Source of the DNA: Incurvaria masculella
Lineage: Eukaryota > Arthropoda > Insecta > Lepidoptera > Incurvariidae
Assembly: GCA_946894095.1 (NCBI GenBank)
Contig: OX335660.1
Coordinates: forward strand, 2,733,001-2,797,000
Direction: 5' to 3'
Length of the DNA stretch: 64,000 nt
Positions 19,216 to 32,463 of the stretch are shown here, piece after piece; the stretch's first letter is position 1; each line of letters opens with the position of its first letter. The position numbers and the translations under genes were made by a program. Below the pieces are notes generated by a model that had not been told where the DNA came from, did not search any database, and saw nothing but the letters and a program-made list of their open reading frames with translations.

Positions 19216-22200
19216 CAAACGAATTAGAAAATATAAAGTGAAATTGGAAAATTTGTCATGCCTTTTAGGGTTGATTCAGAATCTTTCTCACCACGAAACA
19301 AAATATTTACCAATAATTCAGTTCATATTTTCTGACCTTCAGATGATGGCGCCATCTAGATTTTGGTGAGGAACTATCGGGCATATGCATTTCGGCAGTG
19401 AGAACTTTTGAACAGTCAGCAGTCTCGATTTTATTATGTTTGATGTATCCTTGTGAATAAAATACTAATTTCCTTGAAAAAACAAATATTTCGTCCCGAG
19501 ATAATCGATCGCTAAGGACCGCGTTTTCATGTTACTTCTATTTGTGTCTCCATACTTACAGGTTAATTTTAGCTTTTGGTGTCCACTTTTGAAAGGCATT
19601 CTTTCCGAGAACCGCCTACAAACCGCCTTCGGAGACGCCATCTAGTGGTCATAGTAGAAACTAACTAGTTCGTGAGTGCTGTAAAATGGGTTGAAATTGA
19701 CTTCGAATCTTTTCGAAGATTTGCTTGTAGATGGCGCTATAGTCTTTCGTATAAGTATACAAGCATACAGACAATGCTACCTATATTAAATGAATAAAAA
19801 ATATATATAGTGTCCCAAAATTCAAGTAATGGAGAAAAGTATTATCATAGTATTTTTTATTGAGAATCACATATCAATAGAAGTTACTATGGATTTGGTA
19901 ACCCTATTCCCAATAGCATATAGATTGCTGACGTCATACTACGTACAAAACTCGCCAAGAACTGCTTATTTTCGCTGGTACTGATATTTCTAACCAGCGC
20001 CATCTCCCGTCATTTTCTGATTTCTACGTCTTCCCCCTAGCGCGGCTCCGCCAACATGAAGGTCAACGAAAATAATTCAGTCAATATTTCTCTAACTTCC
20101 CACTAGGTGGGATTGAACCTACCACCTAGTAAGGGGACCTACAGTTTTACGTGGAATCCGAACAACGGCCAGCCCCGACGGTTAAAAATGGTCACCCATC
20201 CAGAACTAACCGCTCTTAGAGGTGCTTCAGCCAGCTGGGCTACCGAGGCTGTCAATTCTCTAATAATTAACTCCACCGCTCACCTCTAAGGTTATTTATC
20301 GTTGCTGTAAAGCAGATTTTTCAATCCTCAGATAGCACTTATCGAAATGATAGTACAAATTCACGTTTGTCAAAAGACAGATAGTCAATGCTGGAGAATT
20401 ATATCCTCTATCACAATTATCCTTAGATCATTTAGGACTCTAAGCAATTATCTGACTATAATTTTACTAATAATCATATGGACTTACCATATCCGATGGA
20501 TAAGCAGAAGCGTAAATAAATTCGTCGAATAGTTATCAGGCTATTTAAAAATCAGTCCTAAGTAGCATTAATGGGTAGAACGAAGCTATGCATAGGTATA
20601 AACTGCAATAAAATTGGGTAAGTGGTTCTCAATTTATAAGTGGACAGGCAGTTGTCAGACATTGGATTTTATAAGAGTGAAATTTTACCTTTTCTGAAAT
20701 TGGTATTATAATATGAATGATTTCTTGATGTTTAATTAGATAATATAAGGTTGAAATACAAAAAATATATCATGCATGGCATTTTTGCACACTATTGCTA
20801 GATATTTACTATTTCAATATAAACTGTAATTAGTACACATTTCTTATCGATAACGATTACCGTAAAGAAATGTGCAAAATAAACATTTTTTTCATACACA
20901 GCTAAGTACTACATTAAATTCTATAAGGGCATAAGTGAAACAACAATTTATTACTTTCAAAATAACTAAAACTCATCTAAATAGAATTTCAAAAGAATGA
21001 AAGATACCTTGATGGTCTAGCTATATTTGAAACCTTTCAAGGTAAATATCTGATGCTTATCTGATTTTTATTATTTGCCTAATATGAGAAATCCAAGCGC
21101 CAGAGACATCTGTTTTATTAACAAATAAAGGCTTAAACTATCTGTTCTGTGCTGATCGAAATTCGTTGTAGTTATTTTTAAATACAATTAAATGTTGTTT
21201 TATCTGTACCCTTATTAAACTGAGCACAATGGGCTCTTACCCATTAAATATAAACAAACAATCCATTAAAATGATTACAGGTTTAAAGAGAAACAAACAA
21301 TCCATCCAAATTGTTTATTCAAGCAAATTAACATTATAATAATATGAACAAAACTATAACATTAAAATTAACTAAGGCTATATACACACCATTAATGGTA
21401 CCTCCAATGTAACTAACTGAAGCTAGCTGGACTGCTCGCCTCAGGCAACACAGCTGACACTAGCTACTCTTCACAATGATCAACATACTTCTATATCTAT
21501 TTCAGCTATTTGCGACGACTTTATACAAATGCAGAACACCTCACCACTTACGTTCTCTAATTATAAGACATATGGAGCAATAATTTTAAATGATAGTTCT
21601 GCATTCATTGAATTGATTTAGGCAGGATATAAGCCATCTATCAGACCACCATAAATAATTTCCCATACTCACATAGCCCCAGATCTGATAAATGACTCCA
21701 ATGGAATCCCATCTTAGTGTTAAATTGGATAATAATTCTTATCTATACTCTTAATGCCTAATTATATTACTTTAGGATGTCTTGGGAAGAGCTATTGCAT
21801 TTCATGAAAATCAATTGAGTCAGAAAGCCAACAATACAGTGTGTCTATTCTAGCGAAATATCAGCTTTACGTGAGACATTTGACACAGAAATCAAGCATA
21901 ATTATATTTTACAAAATAAAAAAAGGTGATGGCTGTACAAAATGCCACGCTGATAGGTACTGTTTTGCCAACATAGTCAATTCATAATGAACTCAATTAA
22001 ATTTTCATCAATTAGCTAAATCTGAAACATTGCATTCTGCATACATCAACAATTACCATCTAGGTCATAAAAACCTGCACGATTTTACGAATAAGAAATA
22101 TTTACGTTTCTGCCCTCTGAGGATCCATTTATACTTTCATGCCGTGGCGGCACGAGAAACTGAGAACACAAACCAATCGGAGTACAGATTTGAACCCCAC

Positions 22201-23082
22201 TAGATGTGAGACATTTCAAAAAACTGATGAAGCGTGGACGTGACGGAAATGGAAAAAAATCGCACACGCCTGATGATTGTTATGCAATTTCATACAAAAT
22301 TAGCGCTTCAGAAATTTAGCTTTGTCTCAAAAATTATGAAGTTATGACCGAAAGTGATTAGTTGATGCACAACTTCATAAGTGTATCCATATTGAGATTT
22401 TTTTTCAGAATTTTCAAACAACTGTTAAGAGAAGAACAATTCAGAAACCAAGGTCAGAGTGCAAGGTCCCCTTTATTATTCACTTTTACCATAAAAAATA
22501 ATTTTCCAATCTGCACCGCAGGCCTTTCATGGTACTCATTCCAATCTAACTCATAATGAAAACCATCAGATTAAATAATCAGAACGACCGCCATTTTCAT
22601 TTATTCATAGGATAAAGACCATTTCTAAAACTGTATTTCCAATACAATGAAAAGGCATTCAGCACAACTTTCCCAGCATCGATCTCGTTTATAGTGAACT
22701 CTATGAATCCCTAACAAATAAATAAGTTATAATTTCTCTTAAACAACTTGACATCTCAGCAGAGATAAGTTAAATAGAGAGATGGCGCAAGGGCAACATC
22801 CGATTTCTGTGCACGAAGAAGATACCAGAGAGATCGCTTGGCTTACGCCACCTTCTCTCCTTAAATTCTTCCTGCATGTCAGTCATAATAAATTTTACGT
22901 AAATTACATAAACTATGTTAAGTGGTGCGGTTATCATTTTCTAACATTTTCGCAATTTTGCAGCATAACACCTCTTGCTACCTGCCTTCATCGTAGGGAA
23001 GTTTTATTATATGTGTAAAGAAATAGTTACTTCACCATACTTTGTTTATTCTACAGGCCTTGATGGTTATGATAAAGTTCCA
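19216..23082. other. AT-rich spacer
   Basis: Apart from the SINE fragment at 20100-20262 I see no gene, RNA or structured repeat. Frames shorter than 80 codons only, without splice support. Confidence 0.5.
20100..20262 (-). mobile_element. Diverged 5S-headed SINE fragment, minus
   Basis: In reverse complement GGATGGGTGACCA and TTCGGATTCCACGT are kept, but the remaining head is strongly changed. It is an older member or subfamily. Confidence 0.6.
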
Positions 23083-23353
23083 AAAAACCGGCCAAGTGCG
23101 AGTCGGACTCGCACACGAAGGGTTCCGTACCATCGCACAAGATTTAAAAAAAAACGTTTTTTGTATGGGGCCCCTCTTTAATTATTATTATTTTATAATG
23201 TTACCTATTTGATGTTATAGCGGCCAAATAAATACATAATCTGTGAAAATTTCAGCTTCCTACCTGTTACGGTTCATGAGATACAGACCTGTGACAGACG
23301 GACAGACGGACGGACGGACGTTTTCACCCTTTGGGTACGGAACCCTAAAAAGG
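23083..23353 (+). repeat. GGTTCCGTACC-type repeat
   Basis: Full-length member with all landmark blocks and a short GGAC run. Confidence 0.8.
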
Positions 23354-23718
23354 AGCTCCAAAAAAGGAACTACTACAGAAACCTCACCAGCTCGTTATGA
23401 ATGATGGACGAACCAATTTTGACACCAATCATCTAATATCCTTGCCAAATCTTTCTTTAGATTTTATGGAATACTCGTCTCCTTGATGTTTTCGAGGGTG
23501 CAATTTTGAAAACGGCATTAATCGATAAACCCCCTTTCAGCCCTGACTACAGTAAAACCTGCTCAATACAATTTTCAAGAGACCGATTATACTAATATTG
23601 TTCCGACCCATACACAGTTTTTTGTAAAGAGCATGCACATAGATGCACAAATAAATTAAAAATGTTAAATAAAGCCCTACAAATGTGGCAAAAACATTTT
23701 CAGAATATCAGGTTTAAT

Positions 23719-23975
23719 GGTTTTGTTGTGGCAGTGGGCTGGTCACGTCAGCCGAAGAGAGACGACCGTTGGAGCAACCGTGTCCTACACTGGCGGCCGC
23801 GGACAGGAAAACGGAGTGTGGGACGACCACCCGCCAGGCGGGACGACGACATCGAGTGCGTCGGCGGAAAGCAGTGGTTCCGTACCGCTGAGGGCCGGGA
23901 GGACTGGAGAAAAATGGCAGAGGCGTATGTCCAGCAATGGAAGCAAACACGCTAACTGACTGACTGACTGTAAAT
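23719..23975 (+). pseudogene. RTE-like LINE 3' end
   Basis: Same segment as 2985-3238 with TGAC tail; reads RPRTGKRSVGRPPARR then WFRTAEGREDWRKMAEAYVQ in one frame. Confidence 0.75.
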
Positions 23976-25349
23976 AGAGAATGAAGAGAATAAACCGAAA
24001 ATAAAAAAAATGCCATTTAACATTTATAATTAATCTGTGTGTAGAAAACACATGGGTTGGTACAGCCTTAATGGGAAAAAATCTTGCATGGAAAAGTCAA
24101 TAAGTATTTTTTATTATTTACACATGCCAAGTAAACTATTTGAGTATATCTAATTAATTACAACAGGAAATTAAAATGATTGTATTCATAATAAAGACAT
24201 AAGCGTAAACACTCCAGCTTCTGTCTACCCATTTTTAGACTATGCAATTTTCTTCTTCTTTTGATTAGATGACACAAATCCACCGATTACAACAATAAAG
24301 CCTTTTCTGGAAAAAAGAAGACTCTTCACTTCTATTCCCTGGACACAAGTAACTATTGAGTATTCATAGTGTGTAGCCCTAAGGTATACAAGTCTGTACG
24401 GTTCAGGGTTATGGTTTGGCCCCATGTGGCGTAATAAATGGGCTGCAGTAAGTCATTTATAGTATGAATACACAGATATAAAGTTTAAATGAAAATAGGG
24501 TCAAAGTTGAGGGGGAAATCTTATTAAACATGATGCTATTAAGCGGGTCTTACTGTACACAATTAAGGTACAATTACAATATGATTTTAGACTAGGTATC
24601 CTAAATTACTGTTAACTACTATGCCTTCTGTCAGCTGAAAACAGAAACCAATATGTAACAACATGAAATTAGACGACTGTACACTTTAACACCTATTAAA
24701 TTGTAATCCCGCTCATTATAGATAAATGGTTTAGCTATACTGTAAATATAAAAATAAGGTTCTGGTGGTTTCATTTCTCAAATGATACAAAAGTACATTA
24801 ACATTTGATCAAAGAATGACAGTGAGTGATATTTATCCTTCAATGATTCAAATAAAGTTAGAACATGAGTTATTTTCAATATTTACGAAATTTCAAAATT
24901 AATTGTAGTAATAATAAAATGTGGTTACACTTACGCCCTTAAAAATAATGTGTCGGGTTAGTTTACAGAAACTTCAGGAAAAGGATGTGCTCATTGTTAG
25001 AAGAAATAAATCCTTATTGTACAAAATCAATTTTTTTTCCTGGTATTCAATAATTTTGTTGAAAATACGTGACAAATTCGTATGTTTGTGTAATCTATCA
25101 GCAGAATGCACTCAGCCGTTATCACCTGGGCCTATTTCACCTAATGCTGATTATGTCTTAATTGCCACATATTAAGGGGCTTTCTTAGCAGCTCGCAATC
25201 AATACCGGTACAAGTTAATCTTCACTTTAGTAATAAAGGCCCTTTAAGTGCCGATTATCAGCATTAATTTTAGTTTCAGTGACATCTACATTTCAAGCTT
25301 TGTATTTAGATTTTGAAAATAATCTGAAATACTTTTGGTAGTGATATTC

Positions 25350-25422
25350 GTCGGAAGTAGGATTCGAACCTGCGTCCTCTGAATTACATGCCCAATGCTC
25401 TAACCAACTGAGCTATCCCGAC
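25350..25422 (-). tRNA. tRNA-like gene or pseudogene, anticodon position TGT (Thr)
   Basis: Exactly 73 nt fit canonical arm lengths: acceptor GTCGGGA/TTCCGAC, D arm GCTCAGTTGGTTAGAGC, anticodon stem TTGGG/TTCAG with loop CATGTAA, and T arm GCAGG-TTCGAAT-CCTAC. The A and B boxes are good. Faults: A instead of the universal U33, three wobble pairs in the anticodon stem, and a C-A mismatch in the T stem. It is probably a pseudogene, or the promoter head of a SINE. Confidence 0.45.
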
Positions 25423-25704
25423 AATTATGTCAGCCAACGAATTTCTCGATTATATACAAATTGACACAACCCCTATTTTCACTAGATCTCACTGATGTTT
25501 TTGCGTATTGATCTTCCGCTCAAATATTTTGACTGCAATGATTGAGATATACAATGCTTCAAATACAAATGTCGCTTAAACTCAAATTAATGAGATAACA
25601 ATAATGTCGTACCCATTAAATACATAAAATTATCAAATAGTTAGCCTAGTTTTCACCAACTGATTAGCACTTAACTGAGCTGAGTTAACCGAGTTGTAAG
25701 ACCT

Positions 25705-26038
25705 GAGCCGGTAGTCCAAATTTTCACCTAAATAGGTGTTACGGCAAACCGATCGACTGGCGTTTTCAAATTATTCCGAAAGCGGGTTAAGCGAACTAAC
25801 ATTTGCGAGTCCGAGCTTGATTTGACAGCTTACTCAACGTTGCCGTAAATACGTCGACTTTGCCGTTTACGTCCACTCCGCGTTTTCATACAAATCGGAA
25901 GTCCGCGTTTGACTTTGACAGCTTGAAGAAGTAAAACCACAGAATATCTAGTAAAAACTTGTATGGAGTTTGGAGAAAACGCCAGTCGTTCCGTTTGCCG
26001 TAAACGCCAATTTAGGTGAGAACTCAGACTGCCCACTC
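25705..26038. mobile_element. 353-bp MITE, copy 3, with a short internal deletion
   Basis: Same ends and interior as 18513-18865, with about 20 bp missing near 25775. Confidence 0.8.
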
Positions 26039-26264
26039 TGATCTATCCACAGACCTATCATAGCGCCCTATGCTTACAAGACCAACAAAGTGTGGGAGTG
26101 AGTCGTCAACTCAAGGAGATGGAGATAGACGGAACATACCTAACCAATGAGACAACTTTTCGAATCGCTATCAGCACATAGTGTCCGCATGCATGCAATG
26201 TGAAATGATTATTTGTAAAATATTTATGACTTCTCTAGTTTTCCTCAAATAAATCATGGTGACC

Positions 26265-26284
26265 GGGGGGGGGGGGGGGGGGGG
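26265..26284 (+). repeat. Uninterrupted run of 20 G
   Basis: Homopolymer between GGTGACC and TTACCAC. A 14-C run is at 38100-38113 and a 13-G run at about 47631-47643 (inside a repeat). They may be real or assembly-compressed; lengths are unreliable. Confidence 0.8.
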
Positions 26285-27919
26285 TTACCACTAACAATAA
26301 ACTTGCCAGGTGAACAGACAGAAGAGCATGAACTGCAACTAAACATCATTTTATTCACTCACTTGCTTGTTCACTTGGCGAGTTAGTTTACTATAATAAC
26401 CCCCCTGTGCATTGTAGATTTTAAGGTGAATGGGCGTAACAACCCAGACAAATACCCTTTTTTTCTGGTAAATAAGAGGTGACCCACTGATTATTCGTTG
26501 ATCACATTTCCTAACTTTGACTCATTAATTCAAAGTAAAACTTGAATATAACTTCAGATCATTACTGTGAAGTTACATGGCGATCGAGAAATGTTTTTCG
26601 GTTAAGACATTTCAGTACATTTTGTTTCACAATTTGGTATCGTCCGTCCGTTACTCTGTGTGTCTTTACATTCATTGGTCAAATGCGACAAAATCAGTTA
26701 ACATGGTTGGTTTCATCACTGATTAACAATGTAATCAATTAAACTGAAATCAATAGGTCAATTGCACTGATCTAATCAATTTATACACCGAGGGTTATCC
26801 CTTGAATGACTGACATACACAAAAGTGCAACATAAATTAAATGTAGGAAGATATACGATTTTATGTTAATCTGGTATGATTTATCTAACTCAGAACTATT
26901 TTGTCAATTTTATTTGTCAATTCATTGGCATCACTCAGTGATCAACCCACGGACTATGTCAAATTAAACACAACTTAAGATAATTTCGGTCGATTAGCGT
27001 TTTATATGATTTCCGTCAAGCCTCTAGTCGTTTTAAATGTCATGCTATTATTGCACAGTAGTTACATGACTAAATAATTTTAAATAAAAAAGGGTATCTT
27101 CAGTTAGAACATAACCATAGAACTAATAACCTACTGCCATATTTTTTTTTTTTTATAAAAATTGAACTATTGTGTTATTCAGAACACAAATCCTTTCTGA
27201 TCAAACATACATAAATAGATATTCATACGTTTCGTTTTGACATGCCTGTGTCTTTCAATTCTTTTACGCCCAATGACAATTTCATAATCTTTTCATTCTT
27301 CTTAAACTCTGAAAGAAGAATTAAAAATTACAAGCAGTCTATCACCTTCAGGATTTAGTATACAAAACAACTGAAAAAGTATAATTTTTGCCTATGAAAA
27401 AACACCAAATAAAAAACTAAAGCTAAATTTGTTTAAAACATAAACACCAATGAGCTCTTTGAATATGTACGAATTATTTCAAACATAATTGGAATAAACC
27501 AATGCATGATACTTCCTTGCAACTTTCTACATAACAATACAAAGCAAAATGAAACAAATACAATTATTTAAGATTGAAAATGACTCCTTGCTGACAAAAA
27601 GTCTACTATTCTTTAATAATGTTGCCGACATTATAAGATATTGCTTAATTTTTCCACCACTAAGATCTTAAGTTGCGCAGAGACCTTAAGAGTCCACCGT
27701 TTTTTACCGGATTACTCAATATACATTAAGAATACACACATCAATAGAAAACTTCATAAAATTAGATAGTGATAATTCTTTCCTAACATTAAATTACACG
27801 AACGACGCAGCAACCAAGCTCCAAGTCAGATCAGTAACAATGCGATTCAACGGAGCTGCGACAGTGATTGCCGGAGAAAGGGGGAAGTCCGAGTACGCGT
27901 ATCGTCTAGGTACATGAGT

Positions 27920-30322
27920 TCACTGGGGCGCCGATTGCCCCGCTGGCGATTTTGTAATGACAATGGTCTGTTTGCCCCCGACCCCCGTTTTACCGAGTAA
28001 GACATTCGAAGGTAACGTAATGATCTTGTTGCCCCCGACGGAGTTGGCCGAAACGAGTTTCACGATTGTGGCGCCGGGCGCTAACGAACTTTGCGTAGCC
28101 ACTCCTGCCATTGTTGTTGCCGTGCGGTTCTGCATCATCGCCATTTTTGGCATTGTCGCTACCGTCATGCCGGTGGACGTCTTGACGAGAGTCACATACT
28201 GCGGGGCACCGCCCGCGCCTGCCGTGCCACCCCCGGACTTCTTGATGATGACCGGAATGCCAGCCGAAGAAGCGGGACGAAGCACCGTTGCTCCGGTGCT
28301 GGAGGTGGACACTTGGAGGCCTTCCGCCGACTTGGCGGGAGTAGTGACGATCTTGTAGACAGGGGCTTTGCCCGGGGCAGAGCTTGCGAGCTGCAGTCCG
28401 GCACCAGGTCCCAGTTTCACCGGCATTCCCTGTTTACTCAATCCGGCAACACTAGTGGCCGACACACCTGGCGACTTCATTACCATACTTCCTCCTGCAG
28501 CTAACTTAACTCCTCCAGTATTCAATTTTAAAGGCACACCTGGGCTTCCGACCTTATGCATGGTCTGTCCCATTCCGACCTTGCCCTGAATGTTCGCCGT
28601 TCCAAGTTTTAAAGGTACAGTATTGCCAGCGAGTTTGACACCACCGGGGCCAATCTTCACAGGCATGGGACTCGCGTTTGGACCTGTCTTGACTTGAACG
28701 AATCGGGGGCCAGACGGTGATCCCTGGTTGAGTACAATTTGGGCACTCGAGTGTGCTCCAGCGAGGCGCGTTCCAGGCGTAGTCTGTCGGACAACACCGG
28801 CAGGACTCATTGCAACTTTGACTTGTTGCGGTATAGATCCACCCATCACTGTCTTGATGGCCGGTCTAGCTTGGTAGGTAGCCGTCTTGGGGGTTTGGGG
28901 AGATATCTTAACTTGTGGTGGTTGTGAACTCTGCACCTTGAAGGTAGGCATGGGGCGGTGCGGGACAGGACTCTGCAGCGGAGAAGTGAAAGATGGGGCA
29001 GCGACACGTGCCATCGGTTCGGGAGTGACTGGAGCAGCAGCGGCGACCGGAATCGGGGCAGGGGGCGGAGAAAGAGGATCCGGTGTGGAGGGTGTAATTG
29101 GAACCGGATCCGGAGCCGGCGGAAAGCGTGTCTGGGCAATCTTCCCACACTTCTGCACCTGGAGAATGTATGTGGAAACTGTGGTAATCGCCGGCCAACA
29201 CAGTTCCAGGGACTGTGTTCCCGCACGGACCAGCGCAACCCTTCCAGCTTGTGGCGGTACACCGACTTCCAGGTACCAGAGATCCTTGCAGCAGATCTGA
29301 TTGTTCCATGTCTTGCGGTAGCCATCGCGACCCGACCAAATGTAGAGGCGGGTCTGGACGGCCACGGCGCTGTGTCCAGCGCGAGCGCGAGGGACGCAGT
29401 CCTCGAACTTATCGATGGCGATGTCGTCCCAGCGCATTGTCTCCAGGTCCAGCGCGGCCAGCGAGTTGGTGCACTTCCACTCCTTCTCGTGAGTGGCCAG
29501 CTTCGTTTCATCGGGCACGAGGGGGACCCAACCACCATAGACATACATGTGTGATCCAATGACAGTGGCGGTGTGGAGAGACCGCGGCAGAGGCGTCGGA
29601 CCCCCCAGCTCCGGCCGAGACCAACTCATGCTGTCGGCGTCCAGCACCCAGAGGTCTCCAAGACGGGATCCACTCATGCCACCGTAGACAATGAGGGAAG
29701 ATCGGCCAGTGGTGCGTGACGTGAAGGCGACGCCCGAGTGGGACTCACGAGGGGACGGAGACTGGCCATACGTAGGAGGAGCGTCCCACTGCACCTGCCC
29801 TCCGCCACCGTGCAGCTCCAGGGTGTACAAATCGTTGAGATAGCGCGGGATGTTGTTCTTGGGATCCTCACTTTCGTTTGCCAGTCCACCGAACAGGAAG
29901 ACACGGCCGTCGAGCAGGGTAAAGCTGTGACCAAGACGCGCGCAGGGCGGCGGCCCGCGCGCAGGTGGCGGAGGGAGGGGGCGCAGGCGCCGCCACTCCC
30001 AGCGAGCGGCTTGAAGCTCGTACAACTCATCTGAATATTTACCGTACTCCACCATCCCGCCGAAGACGAGCAGCCGCGTGCCGTCCACCACGAACCCGTA
30101 GGCGGCGCATCCGGGGGGCACCTCACCTTTCGTCACGGGTACGAACCATTGCTCGGTGCCCGTGTTGAACACGTGAAGCTCGTGAACGATACCTTCGTTC
30201 CCCCCTCCGAAAACGATCATCAAGTCCTTGATAGCGACGGCGCGGTGCCCATGGCGCGGCCGGGGCTGCGGTCCCGACGGGTTCACCACTTTCTGCCACC
30301 TCAGCAGGCTGCCTGGCTTCAT
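27920..30322 (-). CDS. Hcf: Host cell factor (HCF) N-terminal region: Kelch propeller + SAS1N + basic region
   Basis: 800 codons on one exon. HCF is a chromatin-bound adaptor that links transcription factors to histone-modifying complexes. The first ~360 residues are a clear HCF Kelch domain: [92 protein letters not shown]. The first fibronectin-like SAS1N strand follows (about 360-405). Then comes a Pro-rich linker and a long low-complexity region rich in Gly, Val, Lys and Thr, ending [16 protein letters not shown] then TGA. I start at ATG 30322 because it fits the family; the frame stays open upstream to 30436 without an ATG. The C-terminal FN3 (SAS1C) half is not found: after the stop the DNA soon turns AT-rich. 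Either further exons are spliced from an unrecognised donor, or this is a shortened gene or copy. Confidence 0.88.
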   Translation of the reverse strand: MKPGSLLRWQKVVNPSGPQPRPRHGHRAVAIKDLMIVFGGGNEGIVHELHVFNTGTEQWFVPVTKGEVPPGCAAYGFVVDGTRLLVFGGMVEYGKYSDELYELQAARWEWRRLRPLPPPPARGPPPCARLGHSFTLLDGRVFLFGGLANESEDPKNNIPRYLNDLYTLELHGGGGQVQWDAPPTYGQSPSPRESHSGVAFTSRTTGRSSLIVYGGMSGSRLGDLWVLDADSMSWSRPELGGPTPLPRSLHTATVIGSHMYVYGGWVPLVPDETKLATHEKEWKCTNSLAALDLETMRWDDIAIDKFEDCVPRARAGHSAVAVQTRLYIWSGRDGYRKTWNNQICCKDLWYLEVGVPPQAGRVALVRAGTQSLELCWPAITTVSTYILQVQKCGKIAQTRFPPAPDPVPITPSTPDPLSPPPAPIPVAAAAPVTPEPMARVAAPSFTSPLQSPVPHRPMPTFKVQSSQPPQVKISPQTPKTATYQARPAIKTVMGGSIPQQVKVAMSPAGVVRQTTPGTRLAGAHSSAQIVLNQGSPSGPRFVQVKTGPNASPMPVKIGPGGVKLAGNTVPLKLGTANIQGKVGMGQTMHKVGSPGVPLKLNTGGVKLAAGGSMVMKSPGVSATSVAGLSKQGMPVKLGPGAGLQLASSAPGKAPVYKIVTTPAKSAEGLQVSTSSTGATVLRPASSAGIPVIIKKSGGGTAGAGGAPQYVTLVKTSTGMTVATMPKMAMMQNRTATTMAGVATQSSLAPGATIVKLVSANSVGGNKIITLPSNVLLGKTGVGGKQTIVITKSPAGQSAPQ

Positions 30323-30640
30323 CTTTACATCGGTCGCTTGGCTGGTCTGCTTCACTACACTCTCCACTCCACTCAATACCGTGAACGGGGCTCCGGGGAC
30401 TCCAGCTTTCCTGATGCTGCAGCCGCGCTCGTTCACGTCGGCGTAAATAAAACTGATGCTAGAAGCTGGGTATGCGGCACGCTTTCTTCTTTCTCATACC
30501 TGACGATGTGAGCGAGCGAGATGGCACATTGGGCACGCTTTACGGAGCTGCTCATGGACGCGCAATGTCGCCGGTGCAGGGTTACCACACGCACGCCGCG
30601 GCGTCTCAACGTCAAGCGCCAATGATACTTGTCAGCTAGT
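30323..30640 (-). promoter_or_regulatory. HCF 5' leader with a possible 5'UTR intron
   Basis: GC-rich leader upstream of HCF. A consensus donor, ATCGTCAG|GTATGAG, lies at 30501/30500, and a possible acceptor (GGCTGCAG) at about 30420, which would give a leader intron of about 85 nt. No convincing TATA box is seen. If the intron is real, a processed retrocopy origin for the HCF exon is unlikely. Confidence 0.35.
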
Positions 30641-31121
30641 CCGCTGTCAAAAATAATATAGCGTAAAATACACGCCTGACGGCTCTGAATAGTAACATGG
30701 TAAAGAACCTGACAAGAAAGCCTTTTTTTAGGTGTTCCGTAAAAAGTTGTAACAAATAAAACATAGTCACTTGAGAAAATATCTTTTAAAAACCTGACTA
30801 GCGTGTATTTGATGCGGATGAATTAGAAATTTAGTTTTGATCTAGTAAAAATATAATATAAATAGTAAATATCTATAAGCAAACTAAAACAAGACAAGCA
30901 GAACAAGGCAGCACAGTCTAAAAATGCATTGAGCATTTTTTCAAGAAGGAAAAACTAAGTTAATAAGGTGAAATTAACTAAGAAATCAAGGGCTCTTGTC
31001 ATCAAAATGAAATCGATCTACACGCATCAGATTTCATCTGATTTCGTCGTATAATAATAATTAATGATAATACTTTTCTATTCTAAAATATAAAGCGCTA
31101 CAATTTACTTTATTGGCGTGT

Positions 31122-31286
31122 CATATGATGAGATTCATAGACATTACTCGTGCTTAGCTTAGCCAAAGTATGATTTCCGACTGTCAAATTTGACATTCGG
31201 TCCACACATTCTATGTCAAAACTGACAGTCGAAAGAATACTTTGGATCAGCCAAGTATAATGTTTATGAATCTCAGCACAAGTGTA
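31122..31286. repeat. 165-bp palindromic element
   Basis: Arms of about 70 bp: GAGATTCATAGACATTAC with CGACTGTCAAATTTGACA on one side, and their imperfect complements on the other, ending ATGAATCTC. It resembles a small MITE; the overlapping 113-codon frame is a by-product. Confidence 0.6.
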
Positions 31287-32184
31287 TGATTGTGAAAATT
31301 TATAAAATGTTACTGAAAATTCTTTCAGAATAAAAATTAATGTCTGGTGTACCCGTAACAGTTGAAATACAATCAGTCGCTTTGTTTCACTGCCTGGTGA
31401 GAATTGTGATAATTGTGTCATTTTGATCTCAAAACCAAGAGAAACTTCCATGCATTACGAAATGATAAAAATGTATCCTGCTTGATTTACTTTCGCCATT
31501 TTATTAATTCAAATCTAAATAATGCAATCTCGCATTTATTACAAAAACCAAATTAACGATATCATCGCGATTCACAAACAAATCTATGGTTTACAAAAAT
31601 ACTAACAATTAATAGGGGTTCAATAGGATTTATTTCTAAAATGAAACCTTACAAACTCTAACATGTTTTCTGCACTTGTTTTAACACAAAATGTTACGGC
31701 TTTTCACGCGGCGGGAAGAGACATTCTCCGACGTTTCGAGCTAATCATTCAGCCCGTTGTCAAGTAGGCGTCCGCCACGTTCGTACGCAGCAGACGACTG
31801 CGTATCATAAAAGTATCATAAAAAACATATTCGTTGCATCGGATTGTTTCATGTCAATAAGGATAATGTTAGTAAATGTTTGTGACGTCGGCAGACGCTT
31901 GTCGCTCGGACTCGATCGCGACTGCTTGCGCCTGTTAACTCACCTCTGTGATGTTCTTATCCGTGACTGTACACATGCAACTACCACGAGTTCAATTCAC
32001 AGATGAAAGTGACTCACTTAAGTCTCACTTTCCCACCCGAGTTCGTTTGCTCCATACGGAGGTACGGTTCAAACATAAACCAGGTGTTTCTAGTGAACGT
32101 TGAAGCAAAAAATATGAATAACATTAGCTTGTACAACTAAAAAAAATTATACTCCCCATACATTTTCCTTGTAGGTATTTCCAA

Positions 32185-32463
32185 AAAACTGGCCAAGTGC
32201 GAGTCGGAATCATACACAAAGGGTTCCGTGTTTTGTATGCCCCCCCCTTAATTTTTTATTTTTATTTTACATACATATTTCTTATTACAGCGGTAAAATA
32301 AATACACATTCTATCAAAAATTCAGCTGCCTACATATTACAGTTCATGAGATACAGCCCTGTGACAGACGGACGGACGAACGGATGAACGGACAGATGGA
32401 CGGACAGCGGAGGCTTACTAATACGGTTCCGTTCGTACCCTTTGGGTACGGAACCCTAAAAAG
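32185..32463 (+). repeat. GGTTCCGTACC-type repeat
   Basis: Full-length but diverged at the start (ACTGGCCAAGTGCGAGTCGG). Confidence 0.8.

Larger units (their letters stand above)
23976..27919. other. AT-rich spacer downstream of HCF
   Basis: Contains the tRNA-like 25350-25422, MITE copy 3 and the poly-G run. The part next to 27919 would be HCF 3'UTR or intron. I looked on the minus strand for HCF C-terminal FN3 exons and saw none. Confidence 0.5.

Noticed and set aside
27957..30168. Several long open frames on the plus strand and in shifted minus frames across the HCF exon
   Set aside because: They are shadows of the GC-rich HCF coding sequence; only the minus frame with Kelch motifs shows protein family conservation.
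31110..31451. 113-codon minus-strand frame
   Set aside because: Most of it lies in the palindromic element 31122-31286; no family resemblance.
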